Shown: piece by piece, positions 52,956 through 63,330 of the stretch
Layout: each line of letters opens with the position of its first letter
Numbering within the stretch: the first letter of the stretch is position 1
NCBI GenBank assembly: GCA_033065855.1
Contig: JAVXUO010001530.1
Location: forward strand, 1-64,000
DNA length: 64,000 nt
Origin: Escallonia rubra
Taxonomy: Eukaryota > Streptophyta > Magnoliopsida > Escalloniales > Escalloniaceae
Direction of reading: 5' to 3'
Position numbers and translations under genes: made by a program
The notes under the pieces: generated by a model
Database searches by the model: none
Told to the model about the DNA's origin: nothing
Seen by the model: the letters and a program-made list of their open reading frames with translations, nothing else

Positions 52956-53239
52956 GATACAATTTGATACGGCTAAAAAACTCCCATATTTACTTAGTTT
53001 ATCTTTACTTTGTAGATTGTTGATTGAGTTCTTATTGTATATTATATTCAGGTGAATATGGTGATAGCTAAGTCCTAATAAGTTTATTTATTGATTAAGA
53101 GCATATAAAGCAGTTTTGGACTCATTTGCTACAACATTAATCTTAATATTTTATTTTATTTCACGTACTCTTACTTTGTCATATTTAAACTTTTATTTAA
53201 GTGCTAGCAATCAAAATAAATCCTAGTAACTTAAACAAT
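52956..53239. other. No gene seen
   Basis: AT-rich sequence after LTR copy 2. Confidence 0.4.
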
Positions 53240-53900
53240 CTAGGAGCTAACCCTTTAGAGTTTGAGGTTATCTATTTGAAAATTAAGTTGCTAAGTGAAC
53301 TGTTATATTAGTATCTTAAAGTACTTTTAAAAATTAAATCATATTAGGTTTTGATTCCTTTTTCTTTTCTTTCATTTTTGCATCTATAACAGAATTTGCA
53401 TTCTATTACAATTTGAGATTTTATGGTTAAAACTAATTTCTTAAGTTACCTATTATTTTGATAATTTAAAAGTACTTTTTAAGAATTAAGTTATATTCGG
53501 TTTGTATGTTGCTTCTGTAAAAAGCAAATTCATTGATGTTTCTCATAATTAACATCTAAGAGATTTTATTATTATTTTTATGTTAAAGTGCTTTTTGAAG
53601 TGTTGATAGTTAAATTAAGGCCTAATAAGTTTGTCAATTGGTTAGGTAGAGTTTAACAATCTGTGGAATTGGTTTCTCAGTTTTATAAGGTTTACAAAAA
53701 TTGGGATAATTAATTATACTTGCAAATTTTTTAAAAATAATTCATTTTAAAAAGTAAACAAGTAGGGATAAAAATGGAAAAACAGCAAACCAAATATAAT
53801 GATAAGTCACTTGCGTAAAAATTAAAAAAAGGAAAAGAGCATTGAAAAGTCTTATGTCTCGCTTTCACAATTTACAACACTTCGTGTTGCAGAAAAGTTT
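53240..53900. repeat. Ancient duplication, left copy (partner at 59545-60270)
   Basis: Ordered shared blocks with the right copy: TTAAAGTACTTTTAA(A/G)AATTAA, TCTGTAAAAAG(C)AAATT, AAAGTGCTTTT(T/G)G(A/G)(A/G)GTG, ATTAAGGCCTA, and GGTAGAGTTT. Highly diverged. The two copies now bracket the LINE. Confidence 0.6.
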
Positions 53901-54148
53901 TTCCTAAGGATGAGGTTAAGAGAATACACTATGACATTTTTGTGTGTATATTTTCTTATCGTGATTGTTATTATAACTGTTTCCATATTGAATCACTTAT
54001 TAACTTTTTTTTTTTTTGGGTCAAAGGTCCTTTGTATTCATTTAAGCTCAATCATATACAAAAAACATTTTCCAGCTATACACATTTCTGTGATCTCTAT
54101 TTTACAATATGAACATTATACTAAAAGTAATCTTTGCATATCTAAGCC

Positions 54149-57100
54149 TCATGCTTGGCATATCTCCCTGTTTTGCTCTGTTGCATGGCTTTGTTTCCAG
54201 CTGAGGGTTCTATAATATATCCACTGATTTATCATTTGCATACATCCCTTCTCTGTAGCTTGTTTCTCGCTAAAGATTCTTGCATTCCTCTCTTGCCAAA
54301 TCCCATATATTACCACAGCAATTATGAGTTTACACATTCTTGCTTTGAGGCTTTTCTCCCTGAAATGTAACATTGAGTATTGACTGAATTGCTGCCATGA
54401 TATTAGTGGTATCTTCTTGTTCATTTTCTCAAAAGCCTCTTTCCATAGATTCTGTGCATAAGAGCATTGCACAAAAAGATGGTCCTCAGTTTTAGAATTT
54501 CTGCTGCACAATACACACTGATCATCTGGGATGCTATTCCATGTCTTTAACTTTGTCTTAGTTCTCAAACCCCTTTTACATAATAGCCATAGGATCATAG
54601 CACATCTTGGTATGTGCCCTTTGAACCAAATCAACTTGCTCCAGGGAGCCCTTGGGGCTTTTGATCTGAGTCCCTCCCATGCTGATTTAATGGTAAACTC
54701 ACCATTGGAGTTGAGTCGCCATGTTACCTCATCATGATTCCCACTAGCAGGGCCTGGTCTTGTGGCCAAGATTCTGTTCAAGCTTCTGAGTTCCTCTGAT
54801 CTGTTAGGTAACAAATGCCATTCATTGCCTTGTATGATTTCTCTGACTTTGGCATTGATTCTCAGGCCTGAGTCATATATGATCCTCTGCCCATATTGCT
54901 GAATTATTGGTATCTCCAGGAGTCAATTGTCTAACAACAACCAAGTTGATTCCCCACTTCCCACTTTATAATATATGAATTGACTACACTTTTCTCTGAG
55001 CTTTAAAAGTTTGCACCAAGTCCATGACAAGCATACTGGTGGCTTGAAGGTCCATAGATGTCTCTGCTTGATGATGAAAATGTGGCACCATTTAACCCAT
55101 AGGGAATCCTTTTTGTGAGCAAGATCCCAAAGGTGTTTGCAAATAGCAGCCTTATTCCACTCCTCAACTCTTTTTAAGCCCACCCCTCGTACATTTTTTG
55201 GAAGGCATAAGTCTTTCCAAGCTACTTTAGCTCCATTGCATTTAGCATCTTTACCATGCCAAACAAAAGCTCTAATTTTTCCTTCTATCAACTTGATAAT
55301 GCTTTTTGGTAGTATGAAGATAGAACACCAATAAACAAACATACTACTCAAAACTGAAATTGCCACTTGTAATCTGCCAGCATAGGAGAGAGTTTTAGTT
55401 GCCCAACATGAGATCTTCTTTGTCAACTTCTCTACAAGCATTTTGCAATCCTGGATTTGTAGCTTGGTTGATATTAAAGGCACTCCAAGATATGTAACAG
55501 GCAACTTTCCAATAGGTATACCAACTAGATCTGCCATGATTCTTGCATTGTCTTCATCCACACCAGCAAAAAAAATAGCACTTTTGTTTAGGTTGGGGGC
55601 TAGGCCAGATAATTGCTCAAATTCCTCCAAAGCTGACTTGATAAGTCTGATGGCACATGGCTTAGCTTGAGCTAGGAGAAAAAGGTCATCTGCAAAACTT
55701 AAATGGTGTAACTGAAGCTCTTTGCATTTAGGGTGGTATGCAAAGTCCATGTTTACTGCATAATTTTGCATAATTCCAGAGAAAGTTTCCATTACCAGGA
55801 GGAATAGGTAGGGAGATATGGGGTCTCCTTGCCTTAGACCCTTTGAGCTGCTAAAGAAACCATCCACATTGCCATTTAGACTGATAGAGAATTTAGCAGT
55901 GCATACACCTTGCATAATCCAGTCCACAAATTTAGGAGGGAATAACATAACTTCCATCACTGTCCTTAGGAAGTCCCACCCTACTGAGTCATAAGCTTTT
56001 TGGAGATCCACCTTCATTACACATCTAAGAGCACCCCCTTCCTTATGGTAGTTCTTTACCAGTTCTTGCATAAGGAGTATATTATCAACAATAGCTCTCT
56101 TAGCCACAAAAGCAGATTGATGTTTGCTAATCAACTGTGGCAGGACTTGTTTAATTCTTGCACAAAGTATCTTGGAGACACATTTGTAAATAATATTGCA
56201 ACAGGCAATTGGCCTGAAATCCTTCATAATACTTGGACAAGGTATTTTAGGTATCAAAGTGAGGGTTGTACTATTGAAAAACTTGATGCCTTTGCTCGAA
56301 TTTAACATTTCCATCACAGTAGCACTAACATATTTGCCTACCACACTTCAGTTTTGTTGATAAAACTCAGCAGTATAGCCATTTGGGCCAGGGCTCTATT
56401 GGTTTTAAAAGAGAAAATAGCGTCCTTTACCTCTTGCTCACTCACAGGTTCTATCAGCATAGCTTGCTCTTTATTTGTCAGTTGTTTATGTAACACTTAT
56501 TGTAGCCTTTCTCTTCTTAGTTGCATACTTGGCACAAAGCTACCTAGGAAATCAGAGAAATGTTTTATGGCCTGTTGATGGACCTCCTTTCCCCCTTGGA
56601 TTAATGTTCCATCATCTGCATGAATAGCAAGAACTCTGTTATGAGCCCTATGTATTTGCATTTTCCTGTAGAAGTACACAGTATTACTGTCCCCTAGGCT
56701 TAACTCTTTGACTCTTGCTTTTTGCTGATAAAAAGCCTCCTCATCTTGGATCCTTTCATAATATTTGCTTTGTGCTTCCTTCATTGCTTGCACCATATCT
56801 GTCCTTGCATGATTTAAAACCTGAGTTTGTAGTCCCTGTAAGACTTTGAGTGCCTCAGCAGCTCTAGCAGATATATTGCTATATGCTTCTTTATTCAATT
56901 TTCTTAGGACAGGCTTCAATTTCTGCAATTTTGACTTTAGTTGATGGCAGGCATCCCCAACTGTTCTTTCATTCCAGACCTTGCCCAAAGAATTCTGGAA
57001 ACTTCTATGTCTCATCCAGTAATTAAAAATTTTGAATGGCCTTTTCCCAACATAGTTCTCCTGCTGAGTATTTATAACAAGCAATGCATGATCTGATAAT

Positions 57101-57786
57101 GCAGGCTCTACAGCTTCTACCTGTGTATTTGGATAAAGTCTCATCCATTCCTCATTTTGGAAGGCTCTATCTAATCTACACATAATGAGATCTTCCTCTC
57201 TATTATTGCACCAAGTATAGAATACCCCCATTGTAGGTACATCCTTTAAGTGATTAGCATACAAACAATTATTAAAGTCATTGTTATCCCTGGTATTTAA
57301 GCCATTTCCTCCACTTTTCTCACTCTCAGATCTGACAACATTGAAATCCCCACTGATAATCCAAGGTTGTTGCCCAATAGAAACTGCATCATGTGTTATT
57401 TGATGCCATAGAGTCCTTCTTTTTTCACCTTTGTTGTTTGCATATACAAAGGTAAGATAAAAACTGCTTTCAGCTGTTATCACCTTCCCTGTAATGTGTT
57501 GACTTGATTTAGTGAGTACTTAAATCTTCACATTCTTGCTATTCCAACCCATCCAAATTCTTGAAACACCTTTTTGGTTTAGACACCAATCAAATTCCCA
57601 GTGTTTGCTCCACTTCTTGACAATTTTTTGGATATTACCTTCCCTTACTCTTGTTTCTAGAAGACCTACTATCTCAGGTTTCCTGTTTTTCACCATTTTC
57701 TTGATTTCAGCCTGCCTTATAGGGTTATTAAACCCTCTAATATTCCAACTAGTGATCACAGTCATTTGAGTCTGTGATGTTGCCAT
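54149..57786 (-). pseudogene. LINE ORF2: endonuclease - reverse transcriptase - zf-RVT
   Basis: It starts MATSQTQMTVITSWNIRGFN (apurinic-like endonuclease start) at 57786. A TAA at 57522-57520 interrupts the same frame, which continues with YLTFVYANNKGEKRRTLW, SGDFNVVRSESEKSGGN and LSDHALLV up to a stop at 56497. Near 56385-56395 the frame shifts (from NRALAQ to the expected GPNGYTAEFYQQN), and a TGA lies at 56350-56348. The reverse transcriptase block then runs to 54923 (RPIACCNIIYKCVSKIL, KAYDSVGWDFL, LRQGDPISPYLFLLVMET, SFADDLFLL). After a further stop the frame resumes to 54149 with CVLCSRNSKTEDHLFVQC, a zf-RVT motif. In an active element the product nicks target DNA and reverse-transcribes the LINE RNA there. 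Confidence 0.9.
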
Positions 57787-59282
57787 TTACTGCTATTCCT
57801 TCCATCCACCTTTTTACTAGTTGTACTATTTCCATGACTATCACACCCACCTGATTTTGCATCTTGCTCATGTAATAGTATATTCTCATTTCCCAAGTTC
57901 TGTAGTATAGAGAAGGTATTTTCTAGTCTGGGCTCCTGTACTTGCACCTTATTATGTACCATTGGGCTTATATCCCTTATTTCCATTCTTGTCTCCTGCT
58001 CCACTTCTTTTTGTGTCTGGTTCTTTGGTTTCCACACTTTCTGAGGCTGAGGTTTGTAGTAGCACTTCTCACTTTGATGGCCATACACACTGCAGTATTT
58101 ACATTTGATAGGCATCCACTCATACTCCACTTTTTGTACTACTACTTCTTCCCCCGGACCTTTTATAGGAATAGATTCAGGCATTTTGTTATTAATATCC
58201 ACTTTCACACAAATTCTAGCATAGCCCATCCTTTCCTTGGCTGCTGTGATATTATTCATAAACAGAGGTTTTCCAATAGTACTAACCATCCTACTGAGCA
58301 TTTTAGAAGACCAAAAAATCAGAGGTAGGTTTGGTAGTTTGATCCATATAGGCACCAGTTTCAAGTCTTCTGGGGCAATAGACAGAGAACCAGACCATGG
58401 TTTTACAATAAGAGGTTTATTGTCAAAAAACCATGGTCCCTGCTCCAAGGCCATTTTCCTTTGCATTATTCGAATCAAAATTAACCAGAAACATACCTGG
58501 TTGTAGAAGGCTCAGGGAAAAGGATCCAATATGCTGCCACTTTCTAGCCAAGAATCCTTTTATGATATGCAGTGGTGGTTTCGCACCCAAAACATACATC
58601 ATCGCAGAATTCTTCCTTTTATTCATTTCTTCTTCAATTTTTTTAGCATTGTAAACCACTCCCTTCTGTCCATCAATATCCTGTGGTTGGATGTATTCCA
58701 GTTTCCGTTCTTGAGAGAACTCACGATTTGTTTTAGCGATTGATGCGTATGATCGCACCAAATCTTGTCCTGCATTTTGATTTCCCCTTTACTATGGCCA
58801 GATGGTAATGGGGGAAATTGGCTTTCATTTCCCTCCAGTTTTTCAAAAGTTCGTTGTACTCTGCCCAGCTCTTTTTGCCCTGTCAGTTTATTTTCATTTA
58901 AAACAGGTGATGTGGCAATTACCTCCACCTCAGTCTCCACCTCAGACTCACGTGGATATGATCTGTCATTTGGCCCTTCATGCGTTGGCTCGCCACGCGG
59001 CCCCAAATAGTTTTCTTCTTCTTCAGCATTCAATGTACCAGATGTTGGAACTCGATCAATGTCTTGCCCTCTCTTTGCATTGAATGTCTTCTTTAACTCC
59101 AGATTCTCATGTCGTAACACCTCTAGTTGCGACTGTAATTGCTTTATTAAATTCTTTAGATTTTGGTCTTCATTTGAATCAATGCTTGAAACATCGAATT
59201 TTTCCGGTTGCAAGTCTACAACATCCAATCGATTTCCGCTTCCTAGAATCACCCTAATTTCTCCATTCGTGGATCTTCGCAT
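57762..59282 (-). pseudogene. LINE ORF1: coiled coil, DUF4283-like domain, zinc knuckle
   Basis: Three overlapping frames carry successive parts. 59282-58623 has a coiled coil (LKNLIKQLQSQLEVLRHENL) and an acidic linker. 58761-58423 starts in the RNA-binding DUF4283-like region (KKIEEEMNKRKNSAMMYVLG, GFLARKWQHIG). 58478-57762 completes it (ALEQGPWFFDNKPLIVKPW) and has the knuckle CKYCSVYGHQSEKC. The overlaps mean at least two frame breaks. The C-terminal end overlaps the ORF2 start by about 25 bases. A possible earlier ATG near 59410 (MKKTPAEINSRRSSRLRG) in another frame may be the original start. Confidence 0.82.
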
Positions 59283-59544
59283 TTATCATTACCTTGTGTG
59301 TGGGTTTTCTGCTATTCTTGTCCCACAAAATCTGTAGCAAGAATGTCTTTTACTGGCCCGCGTAGTCTTGAAGATCTCCGTGAATTTATTTCTGCCGGGG
59401 TTTTCTTCATTATTGCATCTTGAAGAATCTGGTTTTTATTCGATGAATCATTGCATATCATAAATGTCTCGTTGCCTTATGGATGGACTGTACAGCTTAG
59501 TGGTAGGGTGGAAAACTCCAACCAATTTCTTTTTCCGATTTAAC

Positions 59545-60270
59545 AAATTAATTAGCTTCGAGAAGGTGCATACTAATATGAGTTTTAATTCATTAATCTT
59601 AGAAACCAATTTGTGAAGTTAAACTATTATTTTAGTACTTTAAATTATTCTTAAGAACTGTCATATTCAGTTTTAATTCTTTTTTTTTCATTGCATTTAT
59701 TGGTGTATATGATTTTCAATTTAGTGCTTGACGTTGTTCAATTAAAATATATATTTTAAGTAAACTATCATGTTCGTATATTAAAGTATTTTTAAGAATT
59801 AAGTCGTATTTATTTCGTATATATCTCTGTAAAAAGAAATTAACGATTTTAATCTGTGAATTATTTATCTTTAATTTCGTGCTGGATTTTCTTGTTTAAC
59901 ATTTTTTAGATTTTATTTTGTTGTATAAAGTGCTTTTGGGGTGTAAGTAGTCAAAATTAAGGCCTACTGTCTGAGTTTATTCAATAGGTAGAGTTTGAGA
60001 GGGTGTAAAGTTGGGTTTCTAGTCTTATAAGATTTGCTAAAATTCCGTTAATAATGCCTTCAAATTTTTTTAAAAATAATTAATAATAAGAATGATGATG
60101 CATGTGTGACTTTAATGAATAGAGTTAAAAAAGAAATGGTACATCAAAACATACGTAATGATGTCACATTAATAAAAGGAGTAACTAAGAAAAGGACCTC
60201 TAAAAAAAGCTTACGTGTGTTGCCTCCACAATCCATAACACTTTGTCACTTAAGCTTCTATGTTATAATA
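59545..60270. repeat. Ancient duplication, right copy (partner at 53240-53900)
   Basis: Same ordered blocks as the left copy, ending with CACAATCCATAACACTTTGT versus CACAATTTACAACACTTCGT. No coding signal. Confidence 0.6.
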
Positions 60271-60527
60271 TAATATATAGAAACGATATATAGATTGTAC
60301 TTTGCTATTACCATGGAGCCCAACTCCGCTAGGTTTCCTACATAAAAGCTCAGTGTTGTAAATTCCTTAATGGAGATGTTGAACTTGATTCATCGGATAT
60401 AAAACAAGCAAAACTTGGGGTGGTCTTATGGAAGACGATGAATCGATTTATGGTGGCATCTATTTATCAAGAAATATTATATTACCAAAGAAAATACTTA
60501 AAGCGATCAACTAGGCAGGGAAGCATA

Positions 60528-61208
60528 TTAAAAAGTGCAGAGGAAAAGAGCGTACCAGAAAATGCAAGTCAGACATGTGATGATGCCCATCCGCGCGACG
60601 AACATACGCATCAAAGATATGACCGAGGGGAGGCATTTTGCCGGATGTGCGATGTCTGTGACTTGTTCTGCGCCTTGATGTTTTTCACCCTTTTCGCCTT
60701 CCCCCTTTGTCTCTTCTTCTCCTTCGTCTTCTTCCCTCAATCCGTTTCCTTCATTCTTTTCTTTTTCTTGCAACCGCTTGTACTTGTCTCCTTTCTCTTC
60801 TTCCTTAATTTGTGCCCAAGCAAGTCCCTCTGGAAATGGATCGTTGGCTGGCCTTGTAATTTGCACTTCTTCTATTCTTTCTTCTTCTTTACATGGTGGC
60901 ATGTCTTGTACTTGTTGTTGTTGAGATGGTCGCAGTCCTCCTTGCTTTTCTTCTTCTTTAGATGGTGGCATGTCTTGTACTTGTTGCTGTTGAGATGGTC
61001 ACAGTTCTCCTTGTTTTTCTACTTCTTTAGATGCCTGCATTTCTTCTTCTTGTTGTTGTTCAGATGGTCGCAGTGCGTCTTTTCCTCCTCCCGCTCCGCT
61101 TCCTTCTTCTCTTCTCTTCTCTTTTTCTTTTTGGGCACTAACTTCGTCCTTAATGCATTCGACGACATCTTCGATAAGATTTGTTGCGAAGCTGGTAATC
61201 GTGTCCAA
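60528..61208 (-). pseudogene. Glu/Gln/Lys-rich protein with 23-residue repeats, interrupted by one stop
   Basis: An open minus-strand frame begins near 61208 (LDTITSFATNLIEDVVECIK; the first codon is TTG, not ATG, so the true start is unknown). It continues in the same frame through a TGA at 61001-60999 to a stop at 60528. Three units of 23 codons (69 bp) follow the pattern LRPSQQQQVQDMPPSKEEEK, preceding a charged stretch (KDKYKRLQ-like, EEDEGEEETKGEGEKGEKHQ). The TGA sits exactly where the sister unit has CGA, i.e. a C-to-T change in a CpG. The Phe/Leu-rich plus-strand ORF over the same region is its shadow. No family is recognised. It could be a degraded nuclear scaffold-like protein or a transposon passenger. 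Confidence 0.4.
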
Positions 61209-61304
61209 TAGGAAATATTAGCTAGAATGGGACTTATATCCTCATATTTTATAAATTAAGAAACTATCTCTTTTATTCTTCCATTAACGTTTCAAGTGTT
61301 TCAA

Positions 61305-61412
61305 ATTTAGTGTTAAAGACTAGTACATAAAATATATAAAATAAGTGAATCAGAGTTGTCAGTTATGTTTAGAAGAGTTCCAAGTTGGTGTTAAAGACTA
61401 GTACATAAAATA
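61305..61412. repeat. About 80-bp tandem duplication beside the TRIM
   Basis: GTGTTAAAGACTAGTACATA then AAATAT occurs near 61309-61336 and again near 61389-61412. Confidence 0.7.
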
Positions 61413-61685
61413 TGTTAAGTTATCGTCTGCTCTAAAAGCTTAAGCCGTTAGAGAATGGGCCCAACAATGTTATCGTGCTTTAATACTCCCCCTCACGTGC
61501 AAGCTCCTGATTGCACGTGGAGAGACAGATCAAGACATGAAATAAACAGAGAGACAGATCAAGACATAAATAAACAGAAGGGGACCAGATATGCAAGCGA
61601 GCTCTGATACCATGTTAAATTACCATCTGCTCTAAAAGCTTAAGCCGTTAGAGAATGGGCCCAACAATGTTATCATGCTTTAATA
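61413..61685 (-). mobile_element. TRIM (miniature LTR retrotransposon), 273 bp
   Basis: Two 73-bp direct repeats (61413-61485 and 61613-61685) with about four differences flank a 127-bp centre. In minus orientation, the LTR end AACA is followed at once by TGGTATCAGAGC (complement of 61601-61612), the initiator-Met tRNA primer site. A purine-rich tract (complement of CTCCCCCTC, 61486-61494) abuts the other LTR. The flanking AAATA duplication is intact (61408-61412, 61686-61690). Non-coding by nature and dependent on other elements for movement. Looks whole. Confidence 0.9.
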
Positions 61686-61690
61686 AAATA

Positions 61691-62029
61691 CATAAACCAG
61701 ATTTTCACCTTGCGCTCATATTTTCTTAGGAATTACTATCATACATATGTAGATAGGTACATACATAAATACATACATACGAACATATAAATATATAGGC
61801 GCGTGCATATAAATATAAATATATAGGTGCAAGTAGCAATGAGACGTTAATCTCGCTCATACCTAAACAAGAAAATTCTAAAATATCAAAGATAATATCG
61901 AAGGTTTTGAGGAAGCAACTGCGCGCTTTCCTTGATAAATGGATAGAGCCCACTTAGTGTAGTTTCATTCCAAGTTGCCAAGTCAACGAAAACATTGTAA
62001 TGGTTCAGGAACTTCTTCAGACAATTCGA
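61691..62029. other. No gene seen
   Basis: It includes an (ATACATA)-rich microsatellite-like stretch at about 61740-61830. Confidence 0.5.
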
Positions 62030-63330
62030 CAAGTGAAGAAAAAAAAGGTGCTATGTTTTTTTATGTTGGATCTTCAGAAAGCATATGATAGGTAAGTTGT
62101 AGGTTTTTGGAAGACACGCTAACAGTGATGGGACTGCCTCAGAGTAAGATTTCACTCATTATGCATTGTACCAACTCAAAACTGTTTCTCTTTGCAATGG
62201 AATGGTGAGCGCACTGAGTCATTTACTCCAACATGTGGCCCACGTCAGGGAGACCCTTTACCGCTATACCTTTTTGTGTTCACTATGGAATGGCTCACGC
62301 ACTTGAAAAATGCGAGTGTCTCAAGGAAGGATTGGAAACCTATCAAGGCAGCAAGAGGTGGTCCAACAATCTCTCATTTATTCTTTTTTTTTTTTTGGTC
62401 GAACGGGAACTACATTAACTAAACCACAAAAGTACAACCTAAAGGCGCACAAACGAACGTTTGGCCCTGGAAATAACGTACCAAAAGTACAATAAAGAGA
62501 GCACAAGTTGAAACTTGACCCTGGAAATTAAAGTGGCCGACATGGCCTTGCAAGAAAACGGAAGGGATAAGTATTACCACTGTTGGATTTACAAAATCCA
62601 GATCGAATGGTAACGGGGTGGAAAAGATGTAGCGGGACATCAATTCCAAGAGCCGCACGAAATGGCAGTTTAAATTACTGCCGCGGTTATGGTTGGATCT
62701 TGAGGTGGAACGAGTTCTCAAGGCCGGATCTGAAAGATCCGCAGCTCGAAGAGAGTCGGCTTCATCCATCTCAATGAGATCCTTTATCTTCAATCCACAA
62801 ACCCTCCAAATCGGACCCGCGTCATAGATTGCAAACCGAACCAGCTTGATCGGAAGTCCGGATCTGAAATAACATTTCAGATCTGAGGTTTGCGAGAGCG
62901 AAGGAGGAGAATTATGGCTGAAGATCTTTCGATCTAAGGGTGGGGGTAGAGATCGGGGGGTGGATGACGGTGTTGGCGAATGGCGGCATAGGCGAGATGC
63001 CGAGGAAGGGGGGGCAAAAGACACTAACAGCAACAAGAGAAAGAGGGCCTCCCCTTCCATCCTCACAGCCATAGAAGCTGAAGGAGGAAGGGGGCGGCGA
63101 CGCTATCTGGAGAGAAGAGGAGCAGAAGACTTTAGGGTTTTTTTCTCTCGCAGGCAGAAGGAGACAGGTTGGGAGACTGACAATCTCTCATTTATTCTTC
63201 ACTGATGACCTGTTGCTCTTTTGCTGAGGCATCTGCCGAGCAAGCCTTAATCATCAAGGAAGTTATGACACATTATGTGAAGCATCGGGTCAAAATGTCC
63301 ATCTCACTAAATCTAAGAGTGTGTTTGAAG
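62030..63330 (+). pseudogene. Old LINE reverse-transcriptase fragment, split by a retroposon
   Basis: Plus-strand pieces of an L1-type reverse transcriptase: LDLQKAYD-like near 62075, VMGLPQSKISLIMHC, TCGPRQGDPLPLYLFVFTME (62231-62290), then ISHLFFTDDLLLF after the insertion at 63183-63225, and SGQNVHLTKSKSVF near 63285. The polymerase motif appears as FTDD instead of FADD. Several stops and frame changes and absence of the rest of the element mark it as an old truncated copy, unrelated in orientation to the 54-59 kb LINE. Bases 62386-63179 are a later insertion. Confidence 0.7.
62386..63179 (-). mobile_element. Poly(A)-tailed retroposon, 794 bp, with 20-bp target duplication
   Basis: ACAATCTCTCATTTATTCTT is perfectly duplicated at 62366-62385 and 63180-63199. 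On the minus strand the insert starts in a CT-rich leader (CTTCTGCTCCTCTTCTCTCC) with AAACCCTAA. It includes a Ser/Pro-rich open stretch (MAVRMEGEALFLLLLLVSFA..., to 62419) and ends CCCGTTCGACC followed by about 14 A. This end is typical of plant L1 3' ends, so it is best read as a non-autonomous LINE derivative with leader and tail but no ORF2. A retroposed host mRNA is the alternative. The perfect duplication suggests a recent insertion. Confidence 0.75.

Larger units (their letters stand above)
54005..59450 (-). mobile_element. L1-type LINE, minus strand, near full length, degraded
   Basis: A 13-base T run (54005-54017) is the poly(A) tail read on the plus strand. Going leftwards from about 59450 on the minus strand are a short 5' leader, ORF1 (about 59282-57762) and ORF2 (57786-54149) with endonuclease, reverse transcriptase and a C-terminal zf-RVT region, then a short 3' UTR. 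No convincing target duplication was found. ORF1 has at least two frame breaks, and ORF2 about four in-frame stops and one frame break, so it is inactive and fairly old. Confidence 0.9.

Noticed and set aside
60420-61211. 263-residue plus-strand ORF rich in Phe/Leu, resembling a multi-pass membrane protein
   Set aside because: It is the complement of the Glu/Gln/Lys-rich repeat frame on the minus strand. GAA/GAG codons read backwards give Phe/Leu/Ser.
62583-63205. Plus-strand ORFs in the 62.4-63.2 kb insert
   Set aside because: The insert is oriented on the minus strand by its poly(A) tail. These plus frames are incidental.
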